Source: CAMTUW01 sp947085035 (lineage in GTDB: Bacteria > Actinomycetota > Coriobacteriia > Anaerosomatales > PHET01). From it: DNA of 64,000 nucleotides. Positions 34,701-42,984 of the stretch are shown one piece after another. The number at the start of each line of letters is the position of its first letter. The first letter of the stretch is position 1. Location of the stretch: NCBI GenBank assembly GCA_947085035.1, contig CAMTUW010000010.1, positions 62,001 through 126,000 of the forward strand. The letters are read 5' to 3'. Both the position numbers and the translations under genes were made by a program. The notes below the pieces were generated by a model. It saw only the letters and a program-made list of their open reading frames with translations, was not told where the DNA came from and made no database searches.

Positions 34701-34937
34701 ATGTATTCGGCTGGTTTCATTGACGAGAGCAAGTGCGTTGGTTGCAGACTCTGCACGCAGGTATGTCCAGAGCCGAACGCCGTCAGGTTCCTTAGCGAAC
34801 GGAAGAAGTCCCACATCGTTGCCGCGCGGTGCAAAGGGTGCGGCGTGTGCGCGGCGATGTGTCCGAAACAGGCGATCGAGATCAGGCAGATCTCCTTGGT
34901 AGAGGCCAACGCCTGCGAGGTCAGCTGCATGGAGTAG
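34701..34937 (+). CDS. 2-oxoacid:ferredoxin oxidoreductase delta (2x4Fe-4S ferredoxin) subunit
   Basis: A 78-residue ferredoxin with CVGCRLCTQVCPEPNAV and CKGCGVCAAMCPKQAI, carrying two 4Fe-4S clusters that pass electrons to soluble ferredoxin. It is followed by a strong terminator. A damaged copy of its first half lies at 35275-35380. The second oxidoreductase operon has no such gene, so this subunit may serve both. Confidence 0.9.
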   Translation: MYSAGFIDESKCVGCRLCTQVCPEPNAVRFLSERKKSHIVAARCKGCGVCAAMCPKQAIEIRQISLVEANACEVSCME

Positions 34938-34975
34938 GCACCGTGGCTTCACTGCCACGGATCATTGAGTGAAAT

Positions 34976-35014
34976 CAAATGGCGTCCGGCCTGGAAAGCG
35001 CCGGACGCCATTTG
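34976..35014. terminator. Strong terminator after the first oxidoreductase operon
   Basis: A perfect 15-bp stem (left arm CAAATGGCGTCCGGC, 34976-34990; right arm 35000-35014) with a 9-nt loop. Symmetric, so it could also stop transcription from the other strand. Confidence 0.75.
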
Positions 35015-35040
35015 AAGTATTCAGGTGCTGCAACGTCAGA

Positions 35041-35265
35041 TCAACTACCGTGGGCGAGAGCCAAGAACTCCTCCGCCTTCTTCGAGTCTTCCTTCGTCTG
35101 CTTCGTCAGCAAGCTGACCACCACGGTGACCAGTACGGCCGACGGAACACTATAGAACGCCGGGTTGACCAGTACCGGAATACCGAACACATCGACCACC
35201 TTGAAGAACGCGGCGAAGGTCATCACGAGTGACGTCACTCTGGTTTCCGAGCGCGCGCGGCCCAT
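35041..35265 (-). pseudogene. C-terminal remnant, probably of a sodium:solute symporter
   Basis: A reverse-strand open frame of 74 codons whose last 55 or so residues (VVDVFGIPVLVNPAFYSVPSAVLVTVVVSLLT followed by a charged tail) look like the last helix and tail of a sodium:solute symporter. No start or body of such a gene remains; the sequence is cut where the ferredoxin remnant begins. Identification as a symporter is tentative. Confidence 0.45.
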
Positions 35266-35274
35266 CCGACTCGT

Positions 35275-35380
35275 TTCGTTGACGAGAGCAAGTGCGTTGG
35301 TTGCATACTGTGCACGCAGACATGTCCTGAGCCCAACGCCTTCAGCTTCCTAGACGAGCGAGATCAGTTGCATGGAGTAG
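35275..35380 (+). pseudogene. Truncated copy of the ferredoxin delta-subunit gene
   Basis: Translation gives FVDESKCVGCILCTQTCPEP, NAFSFLDERDQ, closely matching residues 6-36 of the intact ferredoxin at 34701. It then jumps to the equivalent of that gene's last bases (GCATGGAGTAG), so the second cluster half is deleted and the frame changed. The frame now runs into the MoaD-like gene without a stop, and the old 3' end supplies the GGAG used as its RBS. Confidence 0.75.
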
Positions 35381-35382
35381 AC

Positions 35383-35691
35383 ATGGTGATTCAACCGACA
35401 GCGACAGTGCGCCTGTTCGGGGTTCTTCATGCTCTCATGACCGAGCGCGGAAGGCCGACCACGATCGATGTCTCCCTTGGCGACGGGGACTTGACCGCGC
35501 GCGACATCGCGATCGCTCTGGATCTGCCGCTCGAGCTCATCGAGGGCGTGTTCGTCAATCACACCGTCTTCGATCTGGGACACGTCATCTGCCCCGGAGA
35601 CCGCGTGGCCTTCGTGCCGCACGGCACGCCTGGCCCTCATCGCATCGCCCTGGGGCTCTACGCAGCTGGTCGCGCCTCATGTCCGAAATGA
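35383..35691 (+). CDS. MoaD/ThiS-like protein without a Gly-Gly end, next to AOR
   Basis: A 102-residue beta-grasp protein (TVRLFGVLHALMTERGRPTTIDVSL, GVFVNHTVFDLGHVICPGDRVAFVP). Canonical MoaD proteins end in Gly-Gly; here HGTPGPHRIALG and a 15-residue tail ending in SCPK replace it, so it is unlikely to act as a normal sulfur carrier unless processed. ATG at 35383 has GGAG at 35374-35377; a TTG at 35368 is possible but belongs to the ferredoxin remnant. It precedes the aldehyde oxidoreductase gene. Confidence 0.7.
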   Translation: MVIQPTATVRLFGVLHALMTERGRPTTIDVSLGDGDLTARDIAIALDLPLELIEGVFVNHTVFDLGHVICPGDRVAFVPHGTPGPHRIALGLYAAGRASCPK

Positions 35692-35771
35692 TTCGAACAC
35701 CGGCGCGAAACTCCACCCCGATACGGGTATGGACTCCTCGGGCGTCGGCAAAATCCACGATCGGCGCTTTT

Positions 35772-35794
35772 TCGTGGTGCGCACACCACCACGA
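35772..35794. promoter_or_regulatory. Leader hairpin before the aldehyde oxidoreductase gene
   Basis: TCGTGGTG (35772-35779) pairs with CACCACGA (35787-35794) across a 7-nt loop, 6 bp upstream of the AAGGGAGG ribosome-binding site of the AOR-type gene. It could affect translation or be a remnant of a cofactor-responsive leader; no known riboswitch is recognised. Confidence 0.35.
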
Positions 35795-35812
35795 CAGTCA
35801 AAGGGAGGTCGC

Positions 35813-37588
35813 ATGAGTAACATGCTTCGCGTCAACATGTCGGATCTGTCCATCACGCGAGAAAGTCTGCCCGAGAAGTGGGCGCGGTATGGTGGAAGGG
35901 CCCTGACCTCGGCGATCGTGTTCGATGAAGTGCCCCCCGACGCCGACCCCTTGGGTCCGGATAACGTACTCGTGTTCGCTTCTGGCACGTTCGGTGGTAC
36001 GACCGCTCCCAATGGCGGACGCCTGTCCGTCGGAGCGAAGAGCCCGCTGACCGGCGGCATCAAGGAGTCGAACTCCGGCGGTCAGGCGGCGCACGCGCTG
36101 AGCCGGATCGGCATCTCCGCTGTCGTGCTCACAGGCGCACCCGATGACCCGTCGGCGCTTCACCTGCTCACGATCGAGGCCGATGGTACGGCTGTGCTCA
36201 GCCGCGTCGACGACTGGAAGGGCCTGGGAAACTACGAGGTCACCGATGCGATCAAGGCGATTCGCCCGACCGACGACCGCTACTCCACCATCACGAACGG
36301 CCCCGCCGGAGAAGCCGGCATGAGGGCTGCGGGAATCGCCGTCTCGGACATGAAGGGCTACCCGAACCGCTTCGCCGGTCGCGGCGGCCTGGGTGCGGTC
36401 ATGGGCAGCAAGGGCCTCAAGGCCATCGTCATCTCGGACAAGGGGCTCGGCTACCGCGAACATGCCGACAAGGACGCCTTCAACGCGGCGATGCGGCGGT
36501 TCAGCACCGCCCTCAAAGAGCACCCGGTCTCGGGACAGGGGCTACCCACCTACGGCACCAACGTGCTCACCAACATCCTGTCTGAAGCGGGCGGTCTGCC
36601 CACACGCAACTTCTCGACAGGTTCGTTCGAGGGCGCCGAGGCGACCAGCGGCGAGCGTCAGCGCGAGATCACGCTAGAGCGCGGCGGCGACGTGAAGCAC
36701 GGCTGCCACACCGGCTGCGTCATCCAGTGTTCGCGCTACTGGGTCGACAAGGACGGCCACTACAAGACCAAAGGGCCGGAGTACGAGACGGTCTGGTCGT
36801 TCGGCGCGAACTGCGGCGTTGACGACCTCGACGACATCGCCGAGCTCGACCGCACCTGCGGCGACTATGGACTCGACACGATCGAGACCGGTGCGGCCAT
36901 GGCGGTCTTCATGGACTCGGGCAAGCTGGCGTTCGGCGACGGCAAGGGTGCTCTCACTGCGCTCAAATCCGTGTTTGCCGGAGGCGAGCCGGGCCGCGTT
37001 CTCGGCGACGGTGCCGAGGCGACAGGCAAGGCGTTCGGAGTGACCCGGATCCCGGTGGTCAAGCACCAGGCCATGCCGGCTTACGACCCCCGTTCGGTCA
37101 TGGGCATCGGCGTGACTTATGCGACGTCCACGATGGGCGCTGACCACACTGCTGGGTACGCCGTAGCCACGAACATCCTGAAGGTCGGCGGGGACGTCGA
37201 TCCGCTGAAGCCCGAAGGCCAGGTCGACCTCTCGCGCAACCTGCAGATCGCAACTGCGATGCTCGACTCGCTGGGGCTGTGCATCTTCGTCGCGTTCCCG
37301 GTTCTTGACATCCCCGACGCCTTCACGGCGATACACGACATGGCACAGGCGCACACCGGTCAGAAGTGGGACGTCGGCGATCTGATGCAGTTGGGCAAGG
37401 AGACGCTGACGTTCGAACGCCTCTTCAACGAGCGTGCCGGAATGGGCGCAGCCGACGATCGCCTGCCTGAGTTCTTCAGGACCGACGAGCTTCCCCCACA
37501 CAACGTCGTGTTCCAGGTCACCGATGCTGAGATGGACACGCTCTACGACTTCGTTCCAGAAACCGCCCGCACGATGGGCATCGCGTAG
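35813..37588 (+). CDS. Aldehyde:ferredoxin oxidoreductase family protein (BamB/YdhV-like)
   Basis: A 591-residue tungsten- or molybdenum-bis-pterin enzyme. GTFGGTTAPNGGRLSVGAKSP and GAVMGSKGLKAIVI match the N-terminal and middle domains. The 4Fe-4S ligands are Cys298, Cys302 and Cys306 in CHTGCVIQC plus Cys490. The CX3CX3C spacing resembles BamB and YdhV and not CX2CX3C of the Pyrococcus enzyme. ATG at 35813 follows AAGGGAGG. Flanked by two MoaD-like genes and ThiF, typical of tungsten oxidoreductase loci, and by two 2-oxoacid oxidoreductase operons. Likely aldehyde or acyl redox chemistry with ferredoxin; substrate unknown. Confidence 0.88.
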   Translation: MSNMLRVNMSDLSITRESLPEKWARYGGRALTSAIVFDEVPPDADPLGPDNVLVFASGTFGGTTAPNGGRLSVGAKSPLTGGIKESNSGGQAAHALSRIGISAVVLTGAPDDPSALHLLTIEADGTAVLSRVDDWKGLGNYEVTDAIKAIRPTDDRYSTITNGPAGEAGMRAAGIAVSDMKGYPNRFAGRGGLGAVMGSKGLKAIVISDKGLGYREHADKDAFNAAMRRFSTALKEHPVSGQGLPTYGTNVLTNILSEAGGLPTRNFSTGSFEGAEATSGERQREITLERGGDVKHGCHTGCVIQCSRYWVDKDGHYKTKGPEYETVWSFGANCGVDDLDDIAELDRTCGDYGLDTIETGAAMAVFMDSGKLAFGDGKGALTALKSVFAGGEPGRVLGDGAEATGKAFGVTRIPVVKHQAMPAYDPRSVMGIGVTYATSTMGADHTAGYAVATNILKVGGDVDPLKPEGQVDLSRNLQIATAMLDSLGLCIFVAFPVLDIPDAFTAIHDMAQAHTGQKWDVGDLMQLGKETLTFERLFNERAGMGAADDRLPEFFRTDELPPHNVVFQVTDAEMDTLYDFVPETARTMGIA

Positions 37589-37634
37589 CTTCTATATAGA
37601 CCGTCGCACGGATGTGGGGAGGCGGGGCCCTCAG

Positions 37635-37874
37635 GTGAACGTCGACATCGCGCTTTTCGCGTCGCTCTCTGGGTACCACTCCCCCTCCGTGCCCGGCGGT
37701 CGCACCCGCACCTACGATCTTCGAGAGGGTGCGACCATCGCCGACGTCATCGAGATGCTCGCCTTGCCGGATCAGCCGCGGATCGTGTTCGTCGACGGGC
37801 GGCACGCTCCTGAGACGATGTCTCTTCATGAAGGCGAACGGCTCGCGATCTTTCCTCCGGTCGCGGGCGGCTGA
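37635..37874 (+). CDS. MoaD-like sulfur carrier with Gly-Gly end
   Basis: A 79-residue ubiquitin-like protein ending in IFPPVAGG, the standard end for adenylation and thiocarboxylation. GTG at 37635 follows GGGGAGGCGGGG. It sits between the AOR gene and a ThiF-type adenylyltransferase 3 bp downstream, so it is probably the dithiolene sulfur donor for the AOR pterin cofactor. Confidence 0.82.
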   Translation: MNVDIALFASLSGYHSPSVPGGRTRTYDLREGATIADVIEMLALPDQPRIVFVDGRHAPETMSLHEGERLAIFPPVAGG

Positions 37875-37877
37875 GCG

Positions 37878-38492
37878 GTGAGCGATCCCACGTCCCCGTT
37901 CGACGAGACCGATCTGCGCGCACGCCTTCGCGCGTCACGCGTGGCGATCATCGGATGCGGCGGGCTGGGCAGCAACATCGCCGCGATGCTGGTGCGCTCC
38001 GGAGTCCGAACGCTCACGCTGGCCGATTTCGACGTCGTGGCCGAGACCAACCTCAACAGGCAGCTCTACTTTCGCGATCAGCTCGGCATGTTGAAGGTCG
38101 AAGCCCTCGCAGAGACGCTCCTGCGAATCGATCCGGACGTGACGCTCAGGCTCGTAAGCGATCCGGTCGATGCTCACAACCTCGTTGGAGTCGCGGGTGA
38201 TGCCGACGTCATCACTGAAGCGGTCGATCGCGCTGACACCAAAGCGCTGATCATCTCGACCTGGGCGAGCGATCTGTCGCGCATCCCACTCGTCACCGCG
38301 TCAGGCCTCGCCGGAGTCGATTCGGCTAACCTGATTCGCACCGAACCGCTCGCGCACGGCTGCTGGGTCGTAGGCGACCTCTCGTCGGACGTGCGAGACG
38401 GTCACGCTCTGCTCGCCTCCCGCGTGATGGTGGCCGCCGCCCACCAAGCGCATGCGGTCATCCGGTTACTCCTCGGCTTCAAGGACCTGTGA
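37878..38492 (+). CDS. ThiF-type adenylyltransferase
   Basis: A 204-residue E1-like enzyme. GCGGLGSNIAAMLVRSGV and DFDVVAETNLNRQLYF are the nucleotide-binding and catalytic segments; EAVDRADTKALI is the later acidic motif. The C-terminal zinc cysteines of MoeB are missing. Its position directly behind the Gly-Gly MoaD-like gene indicates that it activates that carrier. GTG start at 37878. Confidence 0.82.
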   Translation: MSDPTSPFDETDLRARLRASRVAIIGCGGLGSNIAAMLVRSGVRTLTLADFDVVAETNLNRQLYFRDQLGMLKVEALAETLLRIDPDVTLRLVSDPVDAHNLVGVAGDADVITEAVDRADTKALIISTWASDLSRIPLVTASGLAGVDSANLIRTEPLAHGCWVVGDLSSDVRDGHALLASRVMVAAAHQAHAVIRLLLGFKDL

Positions 38493-38530
38493 CCCTGCGG
38501 CCCCACATCGCATCCCCACAGCTCGCCCCG

Positions 38531-38546
38531 GTGAAGTAGACTTCAC
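38531..38546. promoter_or_regulatory. Palindromic operator candidate before the second oxidoreductase operon
   Basis: GTGAAGT-AG-ACTTCAC is a perfect 7+7 inverted repeat 56 bp before the TTG start of the CdhB-like gene. It has no equivalent before the first oxidoreductase operon. Confidence 0.4.
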
Positions 38547-38601
38547 GGACGAAGGACTGACGCGCGGCGAACGCGCAGGTCATCACGAAAGGGGCTTTGC
38601 A

Positions 38602-39180
38602 TTGGATGCGAGCTACCAGGTGCTTCCCGGCCCGGAGGGGTACCTGCCTCCGGCTGCCGCGACGATGGGCGTCATGCTACCGGCGCCGAACGCCTCTCTG
38701 GCGGAAGGCGCCGTGGTCTCTCAGGACCACGCACTGGAGCAGATCGTGCAGCGGCTTCTAGCAGCCGAGAATCCCGTCTTGTTCCCGGGCCCGCTGCTTC
38801 TGTGGGACTGGAAGGACGGCGTCGCCGAGAAGGCCCAGGCCCTCGTCGATCTCGCGAGTGCGGTCGGCGCCCGGATCATCCCCATGCCCGACTACCGCCC
38901 GAAGTACCCGATGATCAACCCCGCCATCGAGATCAATCCCAACCATCCGAACCTGACGATCTGGCACAACAAGATCGACGTGGGTCTGTTCGTTGGGGTG
39001 CACTGTCACTACGCCAACGTCGCTTTGAAGATCATCCGCGGAGGCACCACCTGCTACACGATCGCGCTGTGTGCCGAAGCGGGCCATGAGGACGCGATGA
39101 TCTCCATCCGCGATGCCGGAATCGAAACGTTGAGGCAGCTCACAGAGCGCGTCCAGGCCGTACAGGCAGGTACCCTATGA
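38602..39180 (+). CDS. CdhB-like subunit, copy 2
   Basis: A 192-residue paralogue of the protein at 31364, of identical length: YQVLPGPEGYLPPAAATMGV, FPGPLLLWDW, IPMPDYRPKYPMINPAIEINPNHP, NLTIWHNKIDVGLFVGVHCHYAN. The TTG at 38602 with GAAAGGGG seven bases upstream gives the same N-terminus as copy 1. Overlaps the gamma gene by 4 bp, so it belongs to the second oxidoreductase operon. Confidence 0.6.
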   Translation: MDASYQVLPGPEGYLPPAAATMGVMLPAPNASLAEGAVVSQDHALEQIVQRLLAAENPVLFPGPLLLWDWKDGVAEKAQALVDLASAVGARIIPMPDYRPKYPMINPAIEINPNHPNLTIWHNKIDVGLFVGVHCHYANVALKIIRGGTTCYTIALCAEAGHEDAMISIRDAGIETLRQLTERVQAVQAGTL

Positions 39181-39875
39181 CAGCAGATCGCTATCGCGTC
39201 TCCATCCGCATGTCGGGACTGGGAGGCCAAGGAGTCGTGACGGCAGCCCATATTCTCGGTGCCGCAGCCCATCAAGAGGGTTTGAAGACCACCGTCAATC
39301 CGTTCTTCGGGGCGGAAAAGCGCCTCGCCCCCGCCGAGAGCTACGTCCGTATCGCCTCCGAGCCCATCTTTGAGCGCGGAGAGGTCCTCTACCCCGACAT
39401 CATCATGATCTTTCACCCCCACGTGATCACCATGGGCAAGAGTTACACCATGCCGTTCTTCGAAGGCCTCGCCCCCGGCGGGATTCTGCTCATCAACAAC
39501 GACGGTCCGATCGAGCTCAGCGACGAGCAGCTGGCGAGGCTCGCTGACCTCGACGCGCGTCTCCACTACCTCCCCGCGACGAAACTCGCACAGGAGGTGA
39601 GCGGCACGGAGCTCTCGACCAACATCGCGATGCTTGGTGGCTTGTACGCGATTCGTGAGCTCACGTCGATGGACTCACTGGTCCACGCGATGACCGAGCG
39701 GTTCGGTGGCGGAAAGTTCATCGCATCCGCCACAACCGCCGTCCTCGACGATGCGGTCAAGGAGAAGTTCGGCAAGGTCAGCGCGATGATCGAGAAGAAC
39801 ATCGAACTGATCGAGGCGGCGAAGATGCGAGTGGTCGAGCACCCGGTCCACCCGAAGAATGCGAGCGCATCATGA
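39177..39875 (+). CDS. 2-oxoacid:ferredoxin oxidoreductase gamma subunit, copy 2
   Basis: A 232-residue paralogue of the gene at 34001 (SIRMSGLGGQGVVTAAHILG, FFGAEKRLAPAESYVRI, SYTMPFF). In this operon gamma precedes alpha and beta, whereas in the first operon it follows them, so the genes have been rearranged since duplication. Overlaps both neighbours by 4 bp. Confidence 0.87.
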   Translation: MTADRYRVSIRMSGLGGQGVVTAAHILGAAAHQEGLKTTVNPFFGAEKRLAPAESYVRIASEPIFERGEVLYPDIIMIFHPHVITMGKSYTMPFFEGLAPGGILLINNDGPIELSDEQLARLADLDARLHYLPATKLAQEVSGTELSTNIAMLGGLYAIRELTSMDSLVHAMTERFGGGKFIASATTAVLDDAVKEKFGKVSAMIEKNIELIEAAKMRVVEHPVHPKNASAS

Positions 39876-41044
39876 GGGACACGACGAGAGACTCGCAGCG
39901 CCCGATCTCCGCTGACCAGATGCTCTTCGACGAGCCGCGCATCGAACACTTCATCACCGGCAGCGAGGCCGTCGCCGAGGCGGTCAAGCGCGCCGGCGTC
40001 GAGATGGCGATCGCCTACCCCATCACACCGCAGTCAGAGAGCATGCACCTGGTTGGCGAGCTCTATGACCAGGGTTACGTCGAGGACTTCTACCGTGCCG
40101 AGAACGAGTTCGCGGTCATGGCCGCGATTCACGGTGCGGCCCTTGGCGGTGGCCGGGTCTTCACGGCCACGAGCGGCCCGGGAACCCTGCGCGCGATGGA
40201 GATGTTTCCTGTGTGGGCCGGCGCGCGCCAGCCCATCGTGTGCGCGTTCATGTGCCGCGGCGTCTCGCTGCCTCCGTCGATCCAACCGGAGAACATCGAG
40301 ATGAGCATGCTGCTCGACACGGGCATGATCATGTTGCACGCCGAAAACGCCCAAGACGTCACCGACATGATCCTCGCATCCTTCGCGATAGCCGAGATGC
40401 CCGAAGTGCATCTGCCCGTAGGCGTGTTCATGGACGGGTTCTTCGTCACACACACGCGCGAGGTCGTGCAGTTGCCCCCAGCAGACCTGTGCCTCGCCCC
40501 GTACTGCTCTGAGCACGCGCCCGTTCCCGCGTTGAACATGGAGACGCCCCCGATGCGCGTCACGCGCGACCCGCTACTCAACAAGAGCAACTTCGTGAGC
40601 GGGGCCGCGAACGCGAGCTGGCACCAGGAGGTGCTGGCAGCCGCAGAGCGCGCGCGGCCGCACATCAACCACTACCTGGGCGGAACCATCGAAGTCGAGA
40701 ACCCCGAGGCCGAGGTCCTCATCATCGCCTCGGGAACCGCGGTGTCCCAATCGCGAGAGGCCCTGCGCCTGCTGAGCGCTCAAGGGGTCAACGCGGGTCT
40801 CGTCAAGGTGCGCTCGATCCGACCGTTTCCCACTGACGAGATCATCGCCGCGACCGAGCACGCGCGCCTCATCGTCGTACCCGAGTTCAACGCAGGCGGC
40901 TGGCTCGCTCGCGAGGTCAAGGCCGCGCTCGACCACAACAGCCGCGTGGTTGCGGGCCCCAGGGTCTTCGGCGGTATGAGCATGCCGCCGGGACTCATCG
41001 TGTCCGCCGTCAATGAGGGCATGCAGGCCCGAGGGCTCGCCTGA
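39872..41044 (+). CDS. 2-oxoacid:ferredoxin oxidoreductase alpha subunit, copy 2
   Basis: A 390-residue paralogue of the gene at 31946 (FITGSEAVAEAVKRAGVEMA, AYPITPQSESMHLVGELYDQ, NASWHQEVLAAAERARPH, VRSIRPFPTDEII). Close similarity over the full length points to related 2-oxoacid substrates. It is followed 9 bp later by the beta gene; GAGGAGGC provides the RBS for that gene. Confidence 0.87.
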   Translation: MRDTTRDSQRPISADQMLFDEPRIEHFITGSEAVAEAVKRAGVEMAIAYPITPQSESMHLVGELYDQGYVEDFYRAENEFAVMAAIHGAALGGGRVFTATSGPGTLRAMEMFPVWAGARQPIVCAFMCRGVSLPPSIQPENIEMSMLLDTGMIMLHAENAQDVTDMILASFAIAEMPEVHLPVGVFMDGFFVTHTREVVQLPPADLCLAPYCSEHAPVPALNMETPPMRVTRDPLLNKSNFVSGAANASWHQEVLAAAERARPHINHYLGGTIEVENPEAEVLIIASGTAVSQSREALRLLSAQGVNAGLVKVRSIRPFPTDEIIAATEHARLIVVPEFNAGGWLAREVKAALDHNSRVVAGPRVFGGMSMPPGLIVSAVNEGMQARGLA

Positions 41045-41053
41045 GGAGGCACC

Positions 41054-41905
41054 GTGTCAACACGAATCATCACTCCGACCCCGAGTCTTGCCGAATACCT
41101 CCCCCCTGAGTACCAGGAACTGGTCTCTTCGGGGCCGCACGGCAAGAATCTGGGAGTCGAGGACCTGGGGAGTTTCAAGGAGCTCATCGAGGAGCACCCG
41201 CACTGCGCCGGTTGCGGCGTGTCCCTTGGCGTGCGCCTCGTGGTCGCTTCGCTTCCGGCACCCGAAGACACCATCGTGATCGGCTCGCCGGGCTGCTCGT
41301 TCTTCTCGCTTCTGCAGACTGCACTCAACTACTCGACCACAGCGTTCGGCAACCAGAACGCCGTCGCCTCGGGGCTCAAGCGGATGCTCACGATCCGACA
41401 TCCTGACACGCACAAAGACGTCATGGTGATCGTGGGAGATGGAGCGATCGCTGACATCGGGCTCGACATGACGCTTCACTCGTGGTTTCGCCAGGAGAAG
41501 ATCACCACGATCATGCTCGACAACGAGGTCTACGGGAACACCGGTGGGCAGGAGAGCGGCATGTCCGCGTTGGGCAAGGTGCTGCACATGGCGCCCAAGG
41601 GCAAGAGCTTCCCGAAAATCCCGATGCTCGAGATGGCGCGCACGGCGGGCTGTGCCTATGGTGCGCGCGTCACCGTCGCGAATCCGCGCCGAGTGGGGCG
41701 CGTGGTGCGAAACGCGATTCTCATCGCTCGCGAGATCGGTCCCACCTACGTGCAGATCTTCACGCCGTGCCCGACAAACCTCAAGACAGCGCCCCACAAG
41801 ACCATCGAGGTTGCCAAAGAGGCCCAGAATGGTGTGTACAAGTTCGAGGAGTTCCTGACAGACGAGGCGGCGGCGTTTCTGGAGGGGCTTGCGCCTACGA
41901 AGTGA
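41054..41905 (+). CDS. 2-oxoacid:ferredoxin oxidoreductase beta subunit, copy 2
   Basis: A 283-residue paralogue of the gene at 33138: HPHCAGCGVSLGVRLVVASLP, GDGAIADIGLDMTLHSWFRQ, TTIMLDNEVYGNTGGQESGMS and TPCPTNLKTAPHKT. Last gene of the second operon; no ferredoxin delta subunit follows. Its 3' end overlaps the convergent DUF1003 gene by 11 bp. Confidence 0.88.
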   Translation: MSTRIITPTPSLAEYLPPEYQELVSSGPHGKNLGVEDLGSFKELIEEHPHCAGCGVSLGVRLVVASLPAPEDTIVIGSPGCSFFSLLQTALNYSTTAFGNQNAVASGLKRMLTIRHPDTHKDVMVIVGDGAIADIGLDMTLHSWFRQEKITTIMLDNEVYGNTGGQESGMSALGKVLHMAPKGKSFPKIPMLEMARTAGCAYGARVTVANPRRVGRVVRNAILIAREIGPTYVQIFTPCPTNLKTAPHKTIEVAKEAQNGVYKFEEFLTDEAAAFLEGLAPTK

Positions 41906-42317
41906 CCTGCGCGGGCGGTCGTTCCCCCTCTGGGAGGGCTCTCTCGATGCGAGCAAGGGTCGCTTCGATTCCGCCGAGCCGGGCCTGGAGGTCCTCGATC
42001 TCGCATTCCGCCTTCACGTTCGTGTTGAAGTCGGCTTGCGCCTGGTAACGGTCACGCTCGGCCTGACGGTTCTGGCTCATCATCAGAATCGGGGCTGCGT
42101 ACGCCGCCTGCACTGAGAACATGAGATTCAACAGGATGAACGGATACGGATCCCAACGCTGGATCCACGCGGTCACGTTCAGGAGAACCCACGCTCCCAC
42201 GAGTACCGTCTGGACGATGATGAACGGCCACGAGCCCACCACGCGAGCCGTGGAGTCTGCTACGCGCTGTCCGAACGTGCGATCCTTGGTGTGCACTTCG
42301 TGCCATGTGCGCGCCAT
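41895..42317 (-). CDS. DUF1003 membrane protein
   Basis: A 140-residue protein with two transmembrane helices (SWPFIIVQTVLVGAWVLLNV and PFILLNLMFSVQAAYAAPILMM) followed by the typical RQAERDRYQAQADFNTNVKAE segment and a C-terminal coiled coil. Family function unknown. ATG at 42317 is preceded by AGGAGGG; a GTG at 42326 is an alternative. Confidence 0.8.
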   Translation of the reverse strand: MARTWHEVHTKDRTFGQRVADSTARVVGSWPFIIVQTVLVGAWVLLNVTAWIQRWDPYPFILLNLMFSVQAAYAAPILMMSQNRQAERDRYQAQADFNTNVKAECEIEDLQARLGGIEATLARIERALPEGERPPAQVTS

Positions 42318-42457
42318 CTCGAACACCCTCCTGCGGCATCGTTGACCCTCTCCCTCCTCAGTCTACCTCCTGTGCGGGCGGAGACCGCTTGTTAGCCAGC
42401 AGCGTGTGTGGAATCCTACTGGCCAGAGTACGAGCGTGGATTGAGGGGGACGCCGGT

Positions 42458-42970
42458 ATGGACGCTGTTGAGGCTCTGCTGACCCGTCGCAGTATCCGCA
42501 AGTACACGGAGGTCGCGATCTCGGATGCCGACGTGGAGACCATGTTGGCCTGCGCCATGGCCGCTCCGACCGCATTCAACCAACAGTCATGGCGATTCGT
42601 CGTGGTCAGAGACCAAGACCTTCGCGCACGACTCTCTGTGGCCTCGACGCACGCGGGGATGCTCGCCCAGGCACCACTGGTGATCGTCGTGTGCGGAGAT
42701 GTGACAGCGGAGCGCCACGAGGACACCTACTGGGCCCAGGACGCGACTGCAGCTCTGGAAAACATCCTGATCGCGGCGAACTCGCTGGGCCTCGGCGCCG
42801 TCTGGGTCGGCGTTCACCCATGGAGCGACCGCATCAAGACGGTCTCGTCGGTTCTGGAGCTGCCGCCCGAAGTGAAACCGTTGGGGATGGTGGGCGTAGG
42901 TCACCCTGCAGAGCAGCATCCACCGTCACAACGTCTCGACTGGACCAAAGTTCACTTCGACCGCTGGTGA
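42458..42970 (+). CDS. Nitroreductase family protein
   Basis: A 170-residue FMN-binding nitroreductase-fold protein: TRRSIRKYTEVAISDADVETML, PTAFNQQSWRFVVVRD, ALENILIAANSLGLGAVWVGVHP and PLGMVGVGHPAE. ATG at 42458 follows GAGGGGGA; an open frame from 42305 is not needed. Monocistronic; substrate unknown. Confidence 0.85.
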   Translation: MDAVEALLTRRSIRKYTEVAISDADVETMLACAMAAPTAFNQQSWRFVVVRDQDLRARLSVASTHAGMLAQAPLVIVVCGDVTAERHEDTYWAQDATAALENILIAANSLGLGAVWVGVHPWSDRIKTVSSVLELPPEVKPLGMVGVGHPAEQHPPSQRLDWTKVHFDRW

Positions 42971-42984
42971 GGTCGTAGGCCTAG

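Noticed and set aside
35692..35812. Molybdenum/tungsten cofactor riboswitch before the AOR gene
   Set aside because: Only one clear hairpin can be drawn and the conserved riboswitch core could not be recognised by eye.
35813..37588. Benzoyl-CoA reductase BamB specifically
   Set aside because: The cluster motif is BamB/YdhV-like, but none of the other Bam subunits is encoded nearby; the general AOR-family call is safer.
37592..37601. TCTATATAGA palindrome after the AOR gene
   Set aside because: Short AT-rich self-complementary sequence without spacing to a promoter; could easily be chance.
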